Shown here in pieces: positions 6,548-14,009 of a stretch of 15,360 bases of DNA (its first letter is position 1; every line of letters begins with the position of its first letter). The notes below the pieces were generated by a model. The model made no database searches. It saw nothing but the letters and a program-made list of their open reading frames with translations, and was not told the DNA's origin. This stretch comes from DASRQK01 sp040392005 (GTDB taxonomy: Bacteria > Bacteroidota > Bacteroidia > Sphingobacteriales > Sphingobacteriaceae): NCBI GenBank assembly GCA_040392005.1, contig JBEBWT010000046.1:1-15360 (forward strand). Reading direction: 5' to 3'. Made by a program: the position numbers and the translations under genes.

Positions 6548-6585
6548 GTTTTTTTTAACTCCCTGAATTTAGGCCGATTGGATTA

Positions 6586-6616
6586 TTGCATATAAGGGCG
6601 AATTTATCTATGTTTG
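6586..6616 (+). promoter_or_regulatory. Housekeeping promoter of the DUF6089-uppS-bamA cluster
   Basis: TTG (6586-6588), a 20-base spacer and TATGTTTG (6609-6616) match the Bacteroidota -33/-7 promoter fully. Transcription should begin near 6622, about 20 bases before the ATG at 6643. The layout is the same as in the glsA promoter at 4879-4909. Confidence 0.65.
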
Positions 6617-6642
6617 TACCCTTGAAATAGGACTATACCCGC

Positions 6643-7686
6643 ATGTATCAAAAAAAAATAGGATTGCTTGTCATGATACTGGTGTGCATTTCGCTGCTGG
6701 CGGATGCGCAGACCTGGACCGATAATGCGAAGGATTTTTTCAGGTATAAATTTCTCAAAAAGGAATATACCGAGATTGGGATTCAAGTCGGGGGCGCCGG
6801 TTATATCGGTGATATGAATAACCATGTTTTTAGTGCTGACAACAAGAGTGTCCTGGGTTTCAATTCATATAGTATAGGAGCCTCTGCAAAGCATTATTTC
6901 AATCCGATTTCGGCCAGAGACCGCACCTGGGGCATCCGTCTCGATTATAATTTCAGCCGGTTGAAGGGGAACGATGCTTATTCTTCGGATTTATCCCATG
7001 TAAACCGGAACCTGCAATTCAAAAATTATGTACATGAAATTGCGGCAATGGGCGAATTCCATTTTTATGAATTCCGTCCGAACCGGATGAGGAATCTGGT
7101 CAGCCCCTATGTTTTCGCGGGGGTGGGGATGATCTATCACAATCCGAAGGCAAAAGATCCGAATGGAAAGAACGTTTCCCTGATCGATGAAATTGTCGAA
7201 GCCAGAAAAATCAAGTTTGATGAAACTGAAGGGACCTCTCCGGACCTGACAAAATACCCTTTTGGAAATATTCCGGCGACCAGTGTCGAAAAATATAGTA
7301 AAACGGCTTTTATCATGCCAGTTGGAGCCGGGATCAAAATCAGCGGTACGGGTCTCTGGACGCCCATCTCTTTCGGGATAGAATTGAATTACCGTTTTGT
7401 ATTCCACGATTTTCTGGATGGAGTGGGGAATAATAAATATCACCATTATTCAGCGGTCCAGAATTGGCTGCGGGGCAGTAATCTTTCAGAACCGCAATGG
7501 GAACAACTGGCAGGCCCGCATTTGCCAACAGCGGAAATTACGGACTACCGGGATCTCGTAAACAGCGGATACACTCGTGGCGATAAAGGCAACGATTCTT
7601 ATATGACCGCCGCCTTCAGGGTGACTTACACCTTTTACAAATGGCGGGACCCGCTGTGGAAGAACCCCAACGCCAGACGAAGATAA
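6643..7686 (+). CDS. DUF6089 family protein, probable outer-membrane or periplasmic beta-barrel
   Basis: A 347-residue exported protein: residues 1-23 form a signal peptide (KK, hydrophobic core, then ADAQ). The mature part alternates beta-type segments with aromatic residues (EIGIQVGGAGYIGDMN, TWGIRLDYNFSR, FHFYEFRPN, SPYVFAGVGMIYHN, ISFGIELNYRFVFHDFLDGV), as in DUF6089/OmpA-barrel-like Bacteroidota proteins; the FLDGV element near residue 264 corresponds to the family's YLDDV motif. It is longer than the roughly 230-300 residues I expect, because of loops around 165-215 and 270-320. No molecular function is known for the family. Its place between nadK and uppS, ahead of bamA, recurs in the phylum, so a role in envelope assembly is plausible but unproved. 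Confidence 0.82.
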   Translation: MYQKKIGLLVMILVCISLLADAQTWTDNAKDFFRYKFLKKEYTEIGIQVGGAGYIGDMNNHVFSADNKSVLGFNSYSIGASAKHYFNPISARDRTWGIRLDYNFSRLKGNDAYSSDLSHVNRNLQFKNYVHEIAAMGEFHFYEFRPNRMRNLVSPYVFAGVGMIYHNPKAKDPNGKNVSLIDEIVEARKIKFDETEGTSPDLTKYPFGNIPATSVEKYSKTAFIMPVGAGIKISGTGLWTPISFGIELNYRFVFHDFLDGVGNNKYHHYSAVQNWLRGSNLSEPQWEQLAGPHLPTAEITDYRDLVNSGYTRGDKGNDSYMTAAFRVTYTFYKWRDPLWKNPNARRR

Positions 7687-7712
7687 TTACCAGACGGACA
7701 GGACTGAACAGC

Positions 7713-8468
7713 ATGGAACCATCGATCCCCAAAGATATTGACCTGACAAAGTTGCCCCGGCATGTGGCCATCATTATGGATGGCAACGGGCGTTGGGCAA
7801 AGCAGCAGGGGAAAATGCGTGTCTCCGGACATAAGGAGGGAGTGGTCGCTGTCCGGGAGGTGGTCGAGGGGGCGGTGAGCATCGGATTGGAATACCTGAC
7901 TTTATACGCTTTTTCTACGGAAAACTGGAACAGGCCGCAATTTGAGATCAATGCGCTGATGGAATTGTTCGTGGCAACGATCAATAAGGAGATCAAGACG
8001 CTGATCAAAAACGGAGTCCGGCTGAATGCGATCGGCAATACGGCCCAGCTCCCGAAAAATTGTCAGAGCCAACTGGAAGAGGCAATCCGTAAAACAGCAC
8101 ACAATACCCGGACCACACTGACACTGGCATTGAGTTATAGTTCACGGTGGGAAATCACGGAAGCGGCCCGGAGAATCGCACAGGATGCCCGGGACGGAAT
8201 CCTGAGCCCGGAAGATATGACCGAAAATGAGTTTGCGTCCAGATTGGCCACGGCCTCTATGCCCGATCCCGAGTTGTTGATCCGGACTAGCGGGGAGCTG
8301 CGCGTCAGCAATTTTCTGCTGTGGCAACTGGCTTATGCAGAATTGTTTTTTTCTCCGAAAATGTGGCCTGAATACAGAAGAGAGGATCTTTTCGAGGCGA
8401 TCAGGGTCTATCAGCAACGGGAAAGGAGATTTGGGATGACCAGCGAACAATTGCGTTCCAATCCCTGA
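7713..8468 (+). CDS. uppS: Isoprenyl transferase (undecaprenyl pyrophosphate synthase)
   Basis: This 251-residue cis-prenyltransferase adds isopentenyl units to farnesyl pyrophosphate to make the C55 carrier used for peptidoglycan and surface polysaccharides; it is cytoplasmic and membrane-associated. Conserved blocks: HVAIIMDGNGRWA (17-29) with catalytic Asp23, HKEGV in helix 1, the YAFSTENWNRP block, and near the C terminus RTSGELRVSNFLLWQLAYAELFFSPKMWPEY, which carries the arginines and glutamate that hold pyrophosphate and magnesium. Nothing is missing. The ATG at 7713 is chosen over the in-frame ATG at 7641, which lies inside the preceding gene; an AGGA about ten bases upstream supports it. 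Only 26 bases separate it from the DUF6089 gene, so they are co-transcribed. Confidence 0.97.
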   Translation: MEPSIPKDIDLTKLPRHVAIIMDGNGRWAKQQGKMRVSGHKEGVVAVREVVEGAVSIGLEYLTLYAFSTENWNRPQFEINALMELFVATINKEIKTLIKNGVRLNAIGNTAQLPKNCQSQLEEAIRKTAHNTRTTLTLALSYSSRWEITEAARRIAQDARDGILSPEDMTENEFASRLATASMPDPELLIRTSGELRVSNFLLWQLAYAELFFSPKMWPEYRREDLFEAIRVYQQRERRFGMTSEQLRSNP

Positions 8469-8541
8469 ATTCAGAAAAATAATGTCATTTAACAAAAATT
8501 AACAACTGTACAGCGTAGATTAGCGGCGATAAAATAGATAG

Positions 8542-11118
8542 ATGAAGCGATTACTAATATTATCATTGATAAGTGTACTGGCGGTGGGAGGAACTTTCGC
8601 CCAACAGCAACAGCAGCAACAACGGCTCCGGATCAGTGACCCGGCGGAATTCAGTTATCTGGAACCGCAGTCCTATATCATCGGGGGCGTGTCCGTCAGC
8701 GGTACAGAATACCTGGACAACGATGTGCTGATCACCATTTCCCGGTTGGTGGTGGGTTCGCGGATCGAGGTACCCAGTGATGAAACTTCAAATGTGGTCA
8801 AAAACCTGATGGCACAGGGCTTGTTCGATGAGGTGGAACTGTATGCGGATGCCATCCGGAATGATTCCATTTTTTTCAATATCCACGTAGTGGAAAGGCC
8901 CCGGCTGACCCGTATTGAAATCAATGGCCTGAGCAAGAGCCAGACGGAAGAGGTCCGCAAAAGACTCAATGAGAATACGGGAAAGATTGTCAATCAAAAT
9001 CTGTTGAATACCACCCGCAATACCATTGCCCGGTTTCTAAGTGAAAAAAATTACCTGTATCCGGACATTGAAATGATTCCGGTACGGGACAGCACGCAGG
9101 CCAACAATCAGATCCTGATCGTCAATGTGGACCGGAATAACAAGGTCAGGGCGCACCGGATCAACTTTACCGGCAATGAGGATTTTTCGGACAACCAGCT
9201 GCACAAATTTTTCAAAGGGGTCAGACAGGCTGCCTGGTTCCGGATTTTCGGACCTGGCAAATTCAAGGAAGAAAAATTCAAGGAGGCAAAAACCAATCTG
9301 ATCGCCAAGATGCACGAACGGGGTTACCGGGATGCAGAAATCCTGCGCGACACCGTCTATAAAAAGGACGATAAGAATGTCATTGTGGATATCGACCTGT
9401 ACGAGGGGCCAAAATATTATTTTGGAAATATCCGCTGGCAGGGAAATGCAAAATATTCGGATACGGTCCTGTCCCGCATTCTGGGGATTGAGAGAGGAGA
9501 TGTGTTCAGTGAGGAAAAACTCCTGACCAAATTGCAGGGACCGACCCGGAACAATGACGATATCAGTTCTTTATATATGAATGACGGGTACCTGACCTTC
9601 ACGGCGGACCCGGTACAGACGCGGATCTACGGGGACACCATCGATCTGGATGTACGGATCTATGAGGGGGCCCAGTTTACGATCAACAACATTTTGTTGA
9701 AAGGCAATGATGTGACCAATGACCGGGTCCTGTTGAGGAATATCCATACCAAGCCCGGACAAAAATTCTCCAAGGAGATGATCATGCGCAGTGTGAGGCA
9801 GATCGCGCAGTTGGGTAATTTTGACGAGCAGAAAACCAATCCAATACCCGTCAATGTCAATCAGAATGACGGGACGGTGGATATACAATATACGGTGGTG
9901 GAGAAGCCTTCGGATCAGGTGGAGCTCTCGGCCGGTTTCGGGTCCGGGCAGATCATCGGTACAGTGGGCCTGTCTTTCAACAATTTCTCGACCCACAATA
10001 TTTTCAAAAAGAATTCATGGAGACCGCTGCCCCGCGGGGACGGTCAGAAGCTGAGCCTGCGTGGTCAGACCAGCGGCAAGCAATACCAGTCGTATAGCTT
10101 CTCCTTTTCGGAGCCCTGGCTGGGAGGCAAAAAACCGATCTATTTTGGTCTGAGTGCCTACACTTCCCGATCGGCACCCATGGAGAATCCTTATTACCGC
10201 CGGTATTATAATATCGACTCGAAGGACATGCAGAAAATCTGGATGAATGGGGTGACCCTGACACTCGGAAAGCAGTTGCAATGGCCCGACAACTGGTTCC
10301 AGCTCAATTACTCACTGGGTTTCCAGCAGTATAAATTGCAGAATTATGGCAATTATTTCCTGTTTGACAATGGTACTTCTTACAACATCAACCTGACCCA
10401 GGAGATCAGCCGCAACTCGGTGGATGCGCCGATCTATCCGACTTCGGGTTCCAACCTGAAGCTGACGATCCAGGTGACTCCTCCGTATTCCCTGTTGAAT
10501 AATATCAACTATCCAACCGCACCGGATGACGAGCGTTATAAATGGGTGGAATACCACAAGTGGAAGTTTGATTCCCAATGGTTTATCCCAATTGCCGGCA
10601 AGCTGGTCCTCAAGACCCAGGCCCAGTTTGGTTTTCTGGGTTCGTACAGTTCGGTCACCGGTACCTCTGCCTTTGAGCGTTTCAAACTGGGGGGTGACGG
10701 GATGATGGGATTTGATTTTCTGCAAGGCTCGGAGATTATCGCCATGCGCGGTTATGAAAACGGGATGGTCATCCCGAAAGGTACCGTGGATGTGGCGGTG
10801 GCACAGAATTCCGGAAGTCCGATCTATGCCAAGTATCAACTGGAACTCCGGCATCCGGTCATGCTGAATGATCAGGCTACAATATTTGTGCTGGCCTTTG
10901 CCGAAGGGGGAAATACATGGAATAATTTCAGGGATTTCAATCCTTTCAAGGTCAGACGTACCGCCGGGGTGGGCGCACGGATCTTCCTGCCTATCTTCGG
11001 AATGCTGGGATTGGATTACGGACATGCTTTCGATCCGATCGCCATGCCGCCGAACGTCAATATTCCGTGGAGAAAAACATTCACTTTCAGCATTATGCAA
11101 CAAATGGGTGGATTTTAA
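8542..11118 (+). CDS. bamA: Outer membrane protein assembly factor BamA (Omp85)
   Basis: BamA is the outer-membrane insertase that folds beta-barrel proteins delivered by periplasmic chaperones. The 858-residue protein has a signal peptide (1-20), a run of seven glutamines (21-27), then about five POTRA domains (roughly 46-118, 121-205, 207-297, 300-385, 388-465), and a C-terminal 16-strand barrel (about 470-858, bacterial surface antigen family). The L6-loop signature is present as MRGYENG (735-741), corresponding to VRGF, and the chain ends in Phe, as expected for barrel proteins. It is longer than Escherichia coli BamA (810), mainly through barrel loops. Followed by two Skp/OmpH genes, it forms the expected assembly module; no bamD-type lipoprotein gene is in the window. 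The 73 bases before it contain no clear promoter. Confidence 0.96.
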   Translation: MKRLLILSLISVLAVGGTFAQQQQQQQRLRISDPAEFSYLEPQSYIIGGVSVSGTEYLDNDVLITISRLVVGSRIEVPSDETSNVVKNLMAQGLFDEVELYADAIRNDSIFFNIHVVERPRLTRIEINGLSKSQTEEVRKRLNENTGKIVNQNLLNTTRNTIARFLSEKNYLYPDIEMIPVRDSTQANNQILIVNVDRNNKVRAHRINFTGNEDFSDNQLHKFFKGVRQAAWFRIFGPGKFKEEKFKEAKTNLIAKMHERGYRDAEILRDTVYKKDDKNVIVDIDLYEGPKYYFGNIRWQGNAKYSDTVLSRILGIERGDVFSEEKLLTKLQGPTRNNDDISSLYMNDGYLTFTADPVQTRIYGDTIDLDVRIYEGAQFTINNILLKGNDVTNDRVLLRNIHTKPGQKFSKEMIMRSVRQIAQLGNFDEQKTNPIPVNVNQNDGTVDIQYTVVEKPSDQVELSAGFGSGQIIGTVGLSFNNFSTHNIFKKNSWRPLPRGDGQKLSLRGQTSGKQYQSYSFSFSEPWLGGKKPIYFGLSAYTSRSAPMENPYYRRYYNIDSKDMQKIWMNGVTLTLGKQLQWPDNWFQLNYSLGFQQYKLQNYGNYFLFDNGTSYNINLTQEISRNSVDAPIYPTSGSNLKLTIQVTPPYSLLNNINYPTAPDDERYKWVEYHKWKFDSQWFIPIAGKLVLKTQAQFGFLGSYSSVTGTSAFERFKLGGDGMMGFDFLQGSEIIAMRGYENGMVIPKGTVDVAVAQNSGSPIYAKYQLELRHPVMLNDQATIFVLAFAEGGNTWNNFRDFNPFKVRRTAGVGARIFLPIFGMLGLDYGHAFDPIAMPPNVNIPWRKTFTFSIMQQMGGF
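8602..8622 (+). repeat. CAA/CAG triplet run coding for seven glutamines in BamA
   Basis: Seven consecutive CAR codons begin at residue 21, right where signal peptidase should cut. The mature N terminus would therefore be a poly-Gln tail before POTRA1. Codons alternate imperfectly, so slippage is possible but moderated. Confidence 0.9.
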
Positions 11119-11139
11119 TTAAACCTTTGGAGAACATTC

Positions 11140-11170
11140 TTGTCAAAAAAATAAGTAAGATTGTCAAAAA
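11140..11170 (+). repeat. Two copies of a 10-bp direct repeat, 21 bp apart, before ompH-1
   Basis: TTGTCAAAAA occurs at 11140-11149 and 11161-11170. The 21-bp period is two helical turns, so both copies face the same side of the DNA. They lie 18-48 bases before the ATG at 11188. They might bind a regulator, or they may be chance in an AT-rich spacer. Confidence 0.6.
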
Positions 11171-11187
11171 TTAAAAATTGTTGGGTT

Positions 11188-11733
11188 ATGAAGTTTACAA
11201 AATTTGCTTTCCTCGCAGTCACAATGGTTCTTCTGGGTTCATACTCAGCAATGGCACAGCGTTTTGCATTTGTCGATACCGAATACATCCTCCAGCACAT
11301 CCCCGAATACCTGGCTGCCCAGAAACAACTGGATGATATGTCGGTCCAATGGCAGGATGAGGTGGATGACCGCTTTGCAGAAATTGAAAATCTGTACAAG
11401 GCCTATCAGGAGGAACAAGTCTTGCTGAGTCCGGAGATGCGTCGCCAGCGGGAGGACGAAATCATCAATAAAGAATTGGAAACCAAAGAATTTCAGCGAT
11501 TGAAATTTGGCTACGAGGGGGATCTCTTCAAAGAAAAGATCAGATTGATCCAACCAATACAGGAAAGAGTAGCTAATGCCATCCAGCAATTAGCCGCAGA
11601 ACAGGCCCTGGATATTATCTTGGATAAAGGCGGAGAAGTTGTATTTTTGTACGCCAATCCGAGATTGGACAAAAGTGATGAGGTGATCGTCAAACTGGGT
11701 TACAAGCCAGATCCTGCACTGGGAAGAAATTGA
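11188..11733 (+). CDS. OmpH/Skp family periplasmic chaperone, first copy
   Basis: A 181-residue Skp-like chaperone. Residues 1-23 are a signal peptide ending AMA before Gln24. The mature part opens with the family's beta-strand RFAFVDTEYILQHIPEY, continues as a long charged helical region (about 45-125, typical of the tentacle-like arms that cradle unfolded outer-membrane proteins), and closes with ILDKGGEVVFLYANPRLDKSDEVIVKLGY, the strand and helix that complete the trimer core. It would hand clients to the BamA encoded just upstream (69 bases away). The TTG at 11161 would add nine residues before the signal peptide and is unlikely. The C terminus ends PDPALGRN, a slightly extended tail. Confidence 0.93.
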   Translation: MKFTKFAFLAVTMVLLGSYSAMAQRFAFVDTEYILQHIPEYLAAQKQLDDMSVQWQDEVDDRFAEIENLYKAYQEEQVLLSPEMRRQREDEIINKELETKEFQRLKFGYEGDLFKEKIRLIQPIQERVANAIQQLAAEQALDIILDKGGEVVFLYANPRLDKSDEVIVKLGYKPDPALGRN

Positions 11734-11773
11734 ACAACTAAATAAAAACGAAAAATAAACTTTAAACAAACCC

Positions 11774-11789
11774 TGCCAAGCGATTGGCA
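11774..11789 (+). other. 6-bp hairpin with GCGA tetraloop between the two ompH genes
   Basis: TGCCAA (11774-11779) and TTGGCA (11784-11789) pair perfectly around GCGA, a GNRA-type loop that is very stable in RNA. It lies 16 bases before the second ompH start and is not followed by a T run, so it is not a classical terminator. It could mark an mRNA processing point or adjust translation of the second gene. Confidence 0.65.
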
Positions 11790-11805
11790 ACACCAAAAAT
11801 CAAAA

Positions 11806-12354
11806 ATGAATAGCATGAGAAATGTATTGAAGAGCCTGGCAGTGGTCGCAGTGCTTTTTTTGACAATCAGTTCGGCAAACGGACAACAAAAGATCGGTCA
11901 TGTCAATTATGCCGAGGTCTTCACCTCTACGCCTGAATATAAAAAGGCTGAAAACGAACTGAAGGCATTGGATAGTATAAAAACCGGTGAGCTGCAGTCC
12001 ATGTTCGGTGAATATCAGAAGAAAAGGAATGAGGCCCAGGAAAAACTGATGAACCGCAGTGAAGCCAACAAGGATGTCATTGATCCTCAATTACAAGCCC
12101 TGGATATCGAAATACAGGACTTTGAAAGGAGATTGCAGGAAGTGCAGCAGATCGCCGAGCAGGAATTGAACCAAAAGCAGCAGGAATTGTTTGCCCCGAT
12201 CCACCAGAAAGTGGGTACCGCCATCCAGAGTGTAGCCAAAGAAAAGGGTTATGCCTATATTTTTGATATTTCAAGCACCAATATCCCCTATTATCAGGGA
12301 GGGGATGATGTCAGCAATGATATCAAAACCAAATTGGGCATTGCCTTGCAATAA
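11806..12354 (+). CDS. OmpH/Skp family periplasmic chaperone, second copy
   Basis: A 182-residue paralogue of the preceding gene. The signal peptide covers about residues 1-26 (SSANG before QQ). The mature chain has the same plan: an opening strand QKIGHVNYAEVFTSTPEYKKAE, a long helical middle rich in Glu, Lys and Gln (about 45-135), and a closing DISSTNIPYYQGGDDVSNDIKTKLG core segment. The two copies differ clearly in sequence, so this is an old duplication, and paired copies after bamA recur in Bacteroidota. They could form homo- or hetero-trimers. An ATG at 11815 is an alternative start. It is the last gene of the envelope cluster, followed by a structured spacer with a strong terminator. 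Confidence 0.93.
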   Translation: MNSMRNVLKSLAVVAVLFLTISSANGQQKIGHVNYAEVFTSTPEYKKAENELKALDSIKTGELQSMFGEYQKKRNEAQEKLMNRSEANKDVIDPQLQALDIEIQDFERRLQEVQQIAEQELNQKQQELFAPIHQKVGTAIQSVAKEKGYAYIFDISSTNIPYYQGGDDVSNDIKTKLGIALQ

Positions 12355-12365
12355 AAATTGAAACG

Positions 12366-12424
12366 TGCTGCCCGCTGGCATTGGCCGGTTCGCCGGCCGA
12401 TGGCGATTGAACTTTCTGGCAGCA
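12366..12424 (+). other. Nested hairpin with UUCG loop after ompH-2
   Basis: An inner stem of ten pairs with one G-U (12379-12388 with 12393-12402) closes on TTCG, an exceptionally stable RNA tetraloop. An outer 7-bp perfect stem (TGCTGCC 12366-12372, GGCAGCA 12418-12424) encloses it. No T run follows, so it may protect the 3' end of the envelope mRNA, act with the terminator at 12476, or belong to a small RNA. The rest of the 292-bp spacer 12355-12646 holds that terminator, a dyad and a promoter, and no plausible gene. Confidence 0.7.
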
Positions 12425-12475
12425 GGGAGGTAGTGATGATAAATTACTTTCCTTAAAGTGTGTTGCAACGATTTT

Positions 12476-12519
12476 ACAGTTTCCCCAAATTCATATGAAT
12501 TTGGGGAAACTGTGTTTTT
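12476..12519 (+). terminator. Intrinsic terminator: 38-nt perfect palindrome followed by a T run
   Basis: Positions 12476-12513 form an uninterrupted perfect palindrome centred on CATATG, giving a stem of about 17 pairs, followed after one G by five Ts (12515-12519). It would end transcription of the bamA-ompH cluster and shield the next operon. On the minus strand the matching T run is missing, so it acts in one direction. Confidence 0.75.
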
Positions 12520-12585
12520 GGAGAAACGCCAAATCAGATGATTTATAAAAATCTTCGAGCGTTTATTTAAAATCCCTCTAAATAC

Positions 12586-12607
12586 ATTATTATGCTTGCA
12601 TAGTAAT
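12586..12607. promoter_or_regulatory. Imperfect dyad overlapping the -33 region of the Fe-S operon promoter
   Basis: ATTATTATGC (12586-12595) and GCATAGTAAT (12598-12607) are inverted repeats with one mismatch and a 2-bp centre. The right arm and centre contain the TTG at 12596-12598 of the candidate promoter. That is a typical place for a dimeric repressor to bind. The regulator is unknown. Confidence 0.45.
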
Positions 12608-12625
12608 TTTTATTCTGTAATTTAG
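12596..12625 (+). promoter_or_regulatory. Candidate housekeeping promoter of the Fe-S operon
   Basis: TTG (12596-12598), a 19-base spacer and TAATTTAG (12618-12625) differ from the Bacteroidota consensus at one position of the -7 box. The start would be near 12631, leaving a leader of about 16 bases with no Shine-Dalgarno sequence. Confidence 0.45.
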
Positions 12626-12646
12626 CGGTGGACCATTTTTACCACT

Positions 12647-13939
12647 ATGATAGCGCAAATCATCTTTGGAATATTGTTGCTGGCGGCGGTCGGATTGGCC
12701 GGGTACAATGCACGGAAAATCATCCGCAATATCCGTCTGGGCAGGGCCGAAAGCCGGAATGACCAGCCGGCACTCCGCTGGAAGACCATGCTGCTGGTAG
12801 CCTTCGGGCAGAAGAAGATGTTCAAGCGGCCCTTTGCGGCACTGTTGCACCTATTTGTCTATCTGGGTTTTGTCATTATCAATATTGAGATGCTGGAGAT
12901 CGCGGTGGACGGTCTGTTCGGTACGCACCGGGCCTTTGCCGGGCTGGGTAGTCTCTACGGTTTTCTGATCGCTTCTTTTGAATGGCTGGCCCTGAGCGTG
13001 CTGCTGGGATGTGTGGTTTTTCTGGGCCGGCGCAATATTGCACGGATCAGGCGTTTTTTCGGCACGGAGATGACAAGCTGGCCCCGGACGGATGCCAATC
13101 TAATCCTGGTGACGGAAATTTTGCTGATGTCTGCTTTCCTGCTGATGAATGCGGCCGACCAGAAATTGCAGGCCATGGCTGTGGACGGGTATGTGCAGGC
13201 CGGCTCTTTTCCGGTCAGTTCCTGGCTGGTGGGCTGGCTGCCCGATCAGGTGGGCTCGCTGGTATTTATTGAACGCTTTGCCTGGTGGTTCCATATTATC
13301 GGGGTATTCGCGTTCCTGAATTATCTCCCCTACTCCAAGCATTTACATATCCTGCTCGCATTTCCAAATACTTATTATTCCAACCTGCATCCCAAAGGTC
13401 AGTTTACCAATATGGCTTCGGTGACCAATGAGGTGAAGGCCATGCTGGATCCTTCCTATACGCCGGAAACGCCGGAAGGACCGCTGCGCTTCGGTGCAAA
13501 GGATGTGACGGATCTGACCTGGAAGAATCTGCTGGAAGCCTATACCTGTACGGAATGCGGACGGTGTACTTCGGTCTGTCCGGCCAACCTGACCGGAAAA
13601 TTGCTGTCACCCCGCAAGATTATGATGGATACCCGCGACCGTGTGATGGAAGTGGGACGCAATATAGACCAGCATAAAACCTTTCAGGAGGATGGCAAGT
13701 CCCTGCTGGACACCTATATCACCCGGGAAGAAATCTGGGCCTGTACCAGTTGCAATGCCTGCGTGGAAGCCTGTCCGGTCAATATCAATCCCCTGGAAAT
13801 CATTACGGAGCTTCGGAGGTATGCGGTGATGGAGGAATCACAGGCTCCGGCCAGCATCAATGTGATGTTTGGAAATATTGAAAATAACGGTGCGCCCTGG
13901 AAGTACGCACAGGCGGACCGGGCGAATTGGCGGGATTGA
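12647..13939 (+). CDS. Membrane protein with cytochrome-b-like domain and two 4Fe-4S clusters (HdrD/EMO-like, N-terminal half)
   Basis: A 430-residue membrane electron-transfer protein. It has an N-terminal helix (about 3-20) and four or five further hydrophobic helices (about 64-84, 102-127, 150-168, 205-228), like the NarI-type cytochrome b domain; His68, His216, His232 and His234 are candidate haem ligands. The cytoplasmic C-terminal part carries two full ferredoxin motifs, CTECGRCTSVCP (301-312) and CTSCNACVEACP (366-377), each CxxCxxCxxxCP. With the next gene's two CCG domains this reproduces, as two chains, the architecture of ETF:menaquinone oxidoreductase (EMO, mycobacterial EtfD). 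The likely job is passing electrons from a cytoplasmic flavoprotein to menaquinone, but no ETF or acyl-CoA dehydrogenase gene is in view; HdrDE-like or lactate/glycerol-linked oxidoreductases are alternatives. Confidence 0.88.
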   Translation: MIAQIIFGILLLAAVGLAGYNARKIIRNIRLGRAESRNDQPALRWKTMLLVAFGQKKMFKRPFAALLHLFVYLGFVIINIEMLEIAVDGLFGTHRAFAGLGSLYGFLIASFEWLALSVLLGCVVFLGRRNIARIRRFFGTEMTSWPRTDANLILVTEILLMSAFLLMNAADQKLQAMAVDGYVQAGSFPVSSWLVGWLPDQVGSLVFIERFAWWFHIIGVFAFLNYLPYSKHLHILLAFPNTYYSNLHPKGQFTNMASVTNEVKAMLDPSYTPETPEGPLRFGAKDVTDLTWKNLLEAYTCTECGRCTSVCPANLTGKLLSPRKIMMDTRDRVMEVGRNIDQHKTFQEDGKSLLDTYITREEIWACTSCNACVEACPVNINPLEIITELRRYAVMEESQAPASINVMFGNIENNGAPWKYAQADRANWRD

Positions 13940-14009
13940 GCAGAGTGACGGGATTGAGTGATGGTGCATTGTTGCACGATTGAATTGTTGAATTATTGCT
14001 TTTAATATC
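13940..14009 (+). repeat. Short spacer with small repeats between the two Fe-S genes
   Basis: CGGGATTGAG occurs at 13931-13940 (spanning the stop codon) and again at 13949-13958, 18 bp apart. A 5-bp hairpin with TTGT loop sits at 13964-13977, followed by reiterated ATTG/TTGAATTG units. No promoter is evident, so the genes are probably one transcript. Confidence 0.55.

Noticed and set aside
6524..6558. Possible terminator at the end of nadK (GGGC/GCCC then T run)
   Set aside because: The stem is only 4 bp, lies in coding sequence, and is separated from the T run.
7641..7712. Earlier ATG for uppS, overlapping the DUF6089 gene
   Set aside because: It adds 24 atypical residues; the ATG at 7713 gives the normal length and spacing.
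10312..11103. Long minus-strand open frame opposite the bamA barrel
   Set aside because: Antisense shadow of a well-supported gene.
11161..11187. TTG start for the first ompH
   Set aside because: It would place nine polar residues before a normal signal peptide.
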